A stretch of 64,000 nt of DNA from Dehalococcoidia bacterium. Its GTDB lineage: Bacteria; Chloroflexota; Dehalococcoidia; Tepidiformales; Tepidiformaceae. The notes beneath the pieces were generated by a model that worked only from the letters and a program-made list of their open reading frames with translations, ran no database searches and had not been told where the DNA came from. Position numbers and translations under genes: made by a program. The DNA is taken from positions 62,001 to 126,000 of the forward strand of contig VXPF01000117.1 of NCBI GenBank assembly GCA_009839725.1, written 5' to 3'. Below, piece after piece: positions 59,106-64,000 of this stretch; within the stretch, counting starts at the first letter, position 1, and every line of letters starts with the position of its first letter.

Positions 59106-60200
59106 TTACAAGGGCGGTGACCACTCGTCGCGGAGCGCTTCGTAGAACACGTCGTCGACGCGGGAGCCGCGGTGGAAGCGGTTCTGGCGGGCGACTCCGG
59201 TGCGGGTCATGCCGACCTTCTCCATGACTCGCCAGGAGGCAGCGTTGCGGACGTCGGTCGAAGTCTGGATGCGGGCCAGGTCAGCCTTCCCAAAGCCAAA
59301 AGCGAGCACCGCGGTCGCGGCCTGGGTCATCAACCCCCGGCCCCAGAGGGACCGCGTGAGGCTGTACCCCATCTCGGCAGAACCGGGGCGGTAGACGGTG
59401 AGGCTGATACCGCCGACCACGCGGCTCCCGTGGACGATGGCCCAGACCGGCGCCTTGTCGGGATCGGCGAGGACCGCCCGGGCCACGTCGGCTTCGGCGC
59501 TGCGACGGGTGTAGGGCTCGGGCACGTCCAGGTAGCGGGCCCACTCGGGGTCCTTCCCGTATTCGAAGACTGCGTCGACATCAGACATGCGGTAGGGGCG
59601 GAGGAGGAGACGGTCGGTGCCGAGCTCGGGTGACCCTTCCTCGGCGGACGCTGCCGCCGTGCGCTCGTCTGGCGGTAGCGAGTCGTCCCGGACTAGCGAG
59701 TAGAGGACGTCGTCGACGTACTCACCGCGAATCATGCGGCGACGGCGCAGGATGCCCTCTCGCTGCATCCCAAGCTTCTCCATGACGCGCCAGGAGGCCT
59801 CGTTGTCGACGACTGCATAGGCGTAGATCCGGGCCAGTCCGAGCGCCTGGAATCCGTGCTCGATGACAGCGGCTACGCCCTCTGTCGCAAGCCCCTTTCC
59901 CCAGAGAGGCCGAGCGATGCCGCAGCCGATTTCGGCCGCGCCGGCCGAGGGCATGAGGTTGAGGAACCCTGAGACGTGAGCCTCGTGGACAATCGCCCAC
60001 CTCAGCTTCCCTCCCACGTCGGGGAGGACCGCACCAGCAACAAATTCTTCCGCGTCGCGTCGGGAGAAGGGCACAGGAACCTCGATGTAGCGTCCCCACT
60101 CCGGGTCGGAGGAGAACGAGAACACGTCGTCGACATCGTCCGCGCGGAAGGGGCGCAACAGGAGGCGCTCGGTGCGGATCTCGGGCGGGCGTTCGGTCAC
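59106..60200 (-). CDS. tandem GNAT (RimJ/RimL-like) N-acetyltransferase, two domains
   Basis: TERPPEIRTERLLLRPFRADDVDDVF... and PELGTDRLLLRPYRMSDVDAVF..., each with SWRVMEKLGM/VGM. Confidence 0.9.
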   Translation of the reverse strand: MTERPPEIRTERLLLRPFRADDVDDVFSFSSDPEWGRYIEVPVPFSRRDAEEFVAGAVLPDVGGKLRWAIVHEAHVSGFLNLMPSAGAAEIGCGIARPLWGKGLATEGVAAVIEHGFQALGLARIYAYAVVDNEASWRVMEKLGMQREGILRRRRMIRGEYVDDVLYSLVRDDSLPPDERTAAASAEEGSPELGTDRLLLRPYRMSDVDAVFEYGKDPEWARYLDVPEPYTRRSAEADVARAVLADPDKAPVWAIVHGSRVVGGISLTVYRPGSAEMGYSLTRSLWGRGLMTQAATAVLAFGFGKADLARIQTSTDVRNAASWRVMEKVGMTRTGVARQNRFHRGSRVDDVFYEALRDEWSPPL

Positions 60201-60207
60201 GGCTGCA

Positions 60208-61329
60208 TCACCCGCCGGTCTCCGACGGCGACCACTCCTCGCGGAGGATGGAATAGAACGCATCGTCCACGTACTCGCCGCGGATTCGGCGGTGGCGGCG
60301 CAGGACGCCTTCCTGCTTCATGCCCAGCTTCTCCATGACGCGCCGGGAGGCGGCGTTGGCGGAGACGGCATAGCCGAAGATTCGCACGAGGCCCATCGAC
60401 TCAAAGCCATGGGCGAGGACCGCCTCCGCGGCCTCCGTCACCAGGCCCCGGCCCCAGAGCGGCCAGGCGAGGGCGAAGCCCAGCTCGGCTACTCCCACGG
60501 GCCCAGGAGTAAGGTCAACGTTCCCCGCTACGCGCCCCTCGTGGACAAGCGCCCACCGCAGGTTCTCCTCCGGGTCGGTGAGGACGAGGCGGGCCACGAA
60601 TTCCTCGGCATCGCGCGGGGTGTAGGGAGCGGGAACCTGGATGTAGCGGCCCCACTCCGGGTCTGAGGCGTTGGCGAACACGTCGTCGACATCAGCCATG
60701 CAGAAGGGGCGGAGGAGGAGGCGGTCGGTGCGGAGCTCGGGCGGGGCTTCGGGAGCGGGTTCCGCATCCGATGGCGGTTCCGGCGGCGGCCAGTCGCCAC
60801 CGACAATGGCGTAGAGCACGTCGTCGATGGATTCGCCACGGATGGCGCCGTTGCTGCGCAACACGCCCTCCCGCTTCATGCCGGCCTTCTCCATGACCCG
60901 CCAGGAGCCCTTGTTTCGCGAGGCGGCATAGGCCTGGATGCGGACGATGCCCATCGATTCGAAGGCGTGCCCGATGACGGCTCGCACCGCCTCGGTCATG
61001 AACCCCTGGCCCCAGAGGCGCTGGGCGATGCTGTAGCCCATCTCCGCGAGGCCGGGGCGGCGAATCCTCAGGTCGATGCCTCCGCAGACGCGCCCTTCGT
61101 GGACGATGGCCCACATCGGGTTCTTCTCGGGGTCCGCGAGGATGGCCCTCGCGACGAACTCCTCGGCCATGCCGCGGGTGTAGGGCTCAGGCAGCCCGAG
61201 GTAGCGGTTCCACTCCGGGTCGGTGGCGTAGGCGAATACGTCATCGACATCGCCGTAGCGAAAGGGGCGGAGGAGGAGGCGTTCGGTACGGAGTTCGGGG
61301 AGGTCTTCCATCGATTGAGTATTCGGCAT
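60208..61329 (-). CDS. tandem GNAT (RimJ/RimL-like) N-acetyltransferase, two domains
   Basis: LPELRTERLLLRPFRYGDVDDVF... and PPELRTDRLLLRPFCMADVDDVF... Confidence 0.9.
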   Translation of the reverse strand: MPNTQSMEDLPELRTERLLLRPFRYGDVDDVFAYATDPEWNRYLGLPEPYTRGMAEEFVARAILADPEKNPMWAIVHEGRVCGGIDLRIRRPGLAEMGYSIAQRLWGQGFMTEAVRAVIGHAFESMGIVRIQAYAASRNKGSWRVMEKAGMKREGVLRSNGAIRGESIDDVLYAIVGGDWPPPEPPSDAEPAPEAPPELRTDRLLLRPFCMADVDDVFANASDPEWGRYIQVPAPYTPRDAEEFVARLVLTDPEENLRWALVHEGRVAGNVDLTPGPVGVAELGFALAWPLWGRGLVTEAAEAVLAHGFESMGLVRIFGYAVSANAASRRVMEKLGMKQEGVLRRHRRIRGEYVDDAFYSILREEWSPSETGG

Positions 61330-61392
61330 CCCCGGGCTTTACGCGAGGATAGGGCGACCCTGCTGTATTCTTGAGGGTGAGGCTCGCCGGCC

Positions 61393-61656
61393 GTGCATCC
61401 CTACGTCGCCCAGTTCACGATGACGTTCCTGACGATCCTGACGTGGTCGATCGTGGCGCGCGCGCTGCTCAGCTTCCTGCCGATCGACCAGGGGAGCACC
61501 ATCTACCAGGTGCTGTTCCGGATCACGGAGCCGGTCATCGACCCAATCAGGCGGGTGCTGCCGAGCACGGGGATGCTGGACCTGAGCCCACTCGCGGCGA
61601 TCCTCCTGCTGATCATGCTGCAGCAGGTGGTCCACCAGCTCTCGGAGATCAACTGA
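61393..61656 (+). CDS. YggT family membrane protein
   Basis: 87 aa; LTWSIVARALLSFLPIDQGSTIYQVLFRITEPVIDPIRRVLPS. Confidence 0.9.
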   Translation: MHPYVAQFTMTFLTILTWSIVARALLSFLPIDQGSTIYQVLFRITEPVIDPIRRVLPSTGMLDLSPLAAILLLIMLQQVVHQLSEIN

Positions 61657-61666
61657 GGGAACGGGG

Positions 61667-62020
61667 TCAGGCGGCTTCCTTGGCGCGCTCGGCGACGCGG
61701 GCGAACGCGTCCGGCCGCGTGACGGCGAGGTGCGCGAGCATCTTGCGGTCGAGTTCGATGCCGGCCTTCTTCAGCCCGCTGATGAGGCGCGAGTAGCTGA
61801 TGCCCTCACGGCGGGCGGCAGCGTTGATGCGGATGATCCAGAGGCGGCGGAAGTCGCCCTTGCGGGCGCGGCGGTCCTCGTAGCTGTAGCGGAGGGCGTG
61901 CATGACGCTCTCGTTGGCGCGCCGGAAGACGCGGTGGCGCTGGCCGTGGTGGCCCTTCGCCAGGGACAGGATCTTCTTGTGGCGGCGGTGCGAGGTGACA
62001 CCCCGCTTCACTCGACTCAT
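61667..62020 (-). CDS. rplT: 50S ribosomal protein L20
   Basis: [68 protein letters not shown]. Confidence 0.98.
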   Translation of the reverse strand: MSRVKRGVTSHRRHKKILSLAKGHHGQRHRVFRRANESVMHALRYSYEDRRARKGDFRRLWIIRINAAARREGISYSRLISGLKKAGIELDRKMLAHLAVTRPDAFARVAERAKEAA

Positions 62021-62065
62021 GGGATGGGCTCCTTCGTGAACCCGGCGCGGAGCCGGGTGAGCGGG

Positions 62066-62260
62066 CTAGTTGCTGAGCATCTCCCGGATTGTCCGGGACT
62101 GCGACACGGAGACGGGAACGGTGCGGCCGTACTTGACGCGGACCGGCTTGCGCTTCTTTCGCCGAAACTTGTTACGGCTTCCGTACATCCGCATGATCTT
62201 GCCGCCGCCGGTTACGCGAAAGCGCGAGGCGGCGCCCTTGTGGGTCTTGAGCTTTGGCAC
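62066..62260 (-). CDS. rpmI: 50S ribosomal protein L35
   Basis: MPKLKTHKGAASRFRVTGGGKIMR... Confidence 0.97.
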   Translation of the reverse strand: MPKLKTHKGAASRFRVTGGGKIMRMYGSRNKFRRKKRKPVRVKYGRTVPVSVSQSRTIREMLSN

Positions 62261-62263
62261 TGG

Positions 62264-62935
62264 CTAGTCCCCGGACGCGGCCGCGGTGACCGGTTCTCCG
62301 CTCTCGCTCTCGGCCTCTTCCTCCGGCTGGGCGGCGCCGTTCTGGGCTTCCGCCTCGAGCTGGGCGGCGCGGTCCCGCGCCGCGATCCCGCGCTTGTCGG
62401 GAATCAGGATCATCGACATGTGCCGGCCTTCGAGCGCTGCGTCCTTCTCCTTCGTCGCTACATCTTCAAGGTTCCCGAAGATACGATCGAGGAGGTTCTT
62501 GCCGATCTGCGGGTGGGTGATCTCGCGCCCGCGGAACATCACGGTGACCTTCACCTTGTCGCCCTGGCGCAGGAGCTTCTCGACGGTGCGCGTCTTGAAG
62601 TCGATGTCATGGACGTCGATCTTCGGCTTCATGCGCACTTCGCGGAGGCGCGTCTTGGCCTGGTGCTTGCGCGCTTCGCTCTCCTTCTTCGACTGCTCGT
62701 ACTTGAAGCGGCCGAAGTCCATGAGGCGGGCAACGGGCGGGGTGGCCTGGCCGGAGACCTCGACGAGGTCGACGTCGCGCTCGCGAGCCATGGCGATTGC
62801 GTCTGCGGTTGGGAGCACGCCCACCTGCTGACCCTCTTCGTCGATAACCCGCACTTCGGGAACGCGAATGCGCTCGTTAATGCGCGGCTGCGGCGGCGGT
62901 GGCTTGGGCGGAACCTTCGAGCGTCGTTTTCTCAA
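62264..62935 (-). CDS. infC: translation initiation factor IF-3
   Basis: RINERIRVPEVRVIDEEGQQVGVLPTADAIAMARERDVDLVEV...MDFGRFKYEQSKK; TTG start at 62935 with GGGGAG SD. Confidence 0.95.
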   Translation of the reverse strand: MRKRRSKVPPKPPPPQPRINERIRVPEVRVIDEEGQQVGVLPTADAIAMARERDVDLVEVSGQATPPVARLMDFGRFKYEQSKKESEARKHQAKTRLREVRMKPKIDVHDIDFKTRTVEKLLRQGDKVKVTVMFRGREITHPQIGKNLLDRIFGNLEDVATKEKDAALEGRHMSMILIPDKRGIAARDRAAQLEAEAQNGAAQPEEEAESESGEPVTAAASGD

Positions 62936-63022
62936 GCTGCTCCCCGTTGAACGTGCGGAGGATGATAGCACCCCCATTTACGCCCTGTATATCGGAAGGG
63001 CTTCGCGCTCTACCATGCCTTT

Positions 63023-63901
63023 ATGGCGAGCGTGCGACGAGCGGTCATCCTCGCGGCCGGGCTCGGCACCCGCATGCTGCCGGCCACCAAGTCCGTCGCC
63101 AAAGAGATGCTGCCGATCGTCGACCGGCCCATCATCCAGTACGCGGTCGAGGAAGCGGCGGCGGCGGGGATCGAGGAGATCGTGATGGTGCTCGCGCCCG
63201 ACCGGGGCGCCATCCGCGAGCACTTCGGCGGGGGTTCGCGCACCGAGGCGATCGCTCGGGCACGCGGGAACGCGGCCCTGATCGAGCGCGTGGTCGCGCC
63301 CGAGCGCCTGGCCAGGTTCACGTTCGTGGAGCAGCGGGAGCCGCTGGGCACCGGACACGCCGTCCAGCAGGCACGGCCCTACCTGGAAGGCGAACCCTTC
63401 GCCCTCCTGTTCCCGGACGACATCATCCTCGGGGCCCCGCCCTGCACGGCGCAGCTCATCGCCACATACGAGGGCTGCGGCGCGGCTGCGGTCGTCGCGG
63501 TCCAGCAGGTAGCGGCGGAGCAGATCCCGCAGTACGGCATCGTGGACCCGGAGGGCCCGGGGAACCCCACCCGCCTTCGCGGCATCGTGGAGAAGCCGGC
63601 GGCGGACGAGGCGCCCTCCGACCTCGGGGTGGTCGGACGCTACGTGCTCGGCCCTTCCATCTTCGACCAGATCGAGAAGCTCGAGCCCGGCGCGGGCGGC
63701 GAACTCCAGCTGACCGACGCCATCGCCGGACAGATCGCGTCGGGCGAGGCGGTCTACGCCTGCCGCTTCGAAGGCCGGCGCTACGATGCGGGACGGCCGG
63801 CGGGGGCAATCGCCGCCGCGGTCGCGGCCGCGTTCGATCGGGAGGAGATCCGCACGGACCTCCTCGCCCACCTCACCACCCTCATGCCAAGGGAGCAGTA
63901 G
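63023..63901 (+). CDS. galU: UTP-glucose-1-phosphate uridylyltransferase
   Basis: 292 aa; RRAVILAAGLGTRMLPATKSVAKEMLPIVDRPIIQYAVEEA. Confidence 0.95.
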   Translation: MASVRRAVILAAGLGTRMLPATKSVAKEMLPIVDRPIIQYAVEEAAAAGIEEIVMVLAPDRGAIREHFGGGSRTEAIARARGNAALIERVVAPERLARFTFVEQREPLGTGHAVQQARPYLEGEPFALLFPDDIILGAPPCTAQLIATYEGCGAAAVVAVQQVAAEQIPQYGIVDPEGPGNPTRLRGIVEKPAADEAPSDLGVVGRYVLGPSIFDQIEKLEPGAGGELQLTDAIAGQIASGEAVYACRFEGRRYDAGRPAGAIAAAVAAAFDREEIRTDLLAHLTTLMPREQ

Positions 63902-63903
63902 CC

Positions 63904-64000
63904 ATGCGCATCCTGACAATCGGGTATTCCTTGCCGAACCAGGTCGTGGATAACCACACGGTCCTCAACGCCCCCAGCCTCACGGACTACGACGCGGCGT
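63904..64000 (+). CDS. N-terminus of next CDS, truncated by window end
   Basis: MRILTIGYSLPNQVVDNHTVLNAPSLTDYDAA..., open to window end. Confidence 0.6.
   Translation, partial: MRILTIGYSLPNQVVDNHTVLNAPSLTDYDAA

Noticed and set aside
1-64000. CRISPR array, transposase/IS, prophage or rRNA operon
   Set aside because: No spaced direct-repeat array, transposase/integrase protein, phage structural genes or rRNA motifs seen on either strand.

Overview
GC-rich bacterial chromosome segment, nearly fully coding. Gene content and the FMN-oxidoreductase/CaiB/P450 cluster suggest a Chloroflexota-like organism; this lineage call is inference only. The window holds about 60 supported CDSs, mostly housekeeping: ssrA (tmRNA)-smpB, ctpA, a two-component system, dxs, two polyprenyl synthases, gltBD, ilvD, comM/yifB, relA/spoT, hisS, prfA-prmC, guaB3-like, rsmI, metG-tatD, recO-recR-ybaB-dnaX, sdhBAC, miaB, infC-rpmI-rplT and galU. 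It also has tRNA-Asp(GTC), tRNA-Ser(GCT), and VapBC and ParDE modules. I saw no CRISPR array, prophage, transposase or rRNA. The strongest candidates for undescribed biology are: (1) a canonical -35/-10 promoter with a perfect CGAACN4GTTCG LexA/SOS box inside its 17-bp spacer, driving a small single-TM protein (23142..23399); (2) a c-di-AMP (ydaO/yuaA-type) riboswitch on the minus strand (~40290..40420) upstream of an uncharacterised 62-aa protein gene; (3) a tandem pair of paralogous ~55-aa microproteins (19599..19772 and 19818..19979, minus) sharing an LAF(I/V)D...TTGS(S/T)P...R-rich layout, one with its SD and start codon inside a perfect hairpin; (4) a histidine kinase ORF with no ATG/GTG/TTG start upstream of TM1, joined to its response regulator by a CUU-UAG-G sequence resembling the RF2 +1 frameshift site. 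Coordinates were refined by hand, and no database search was run.
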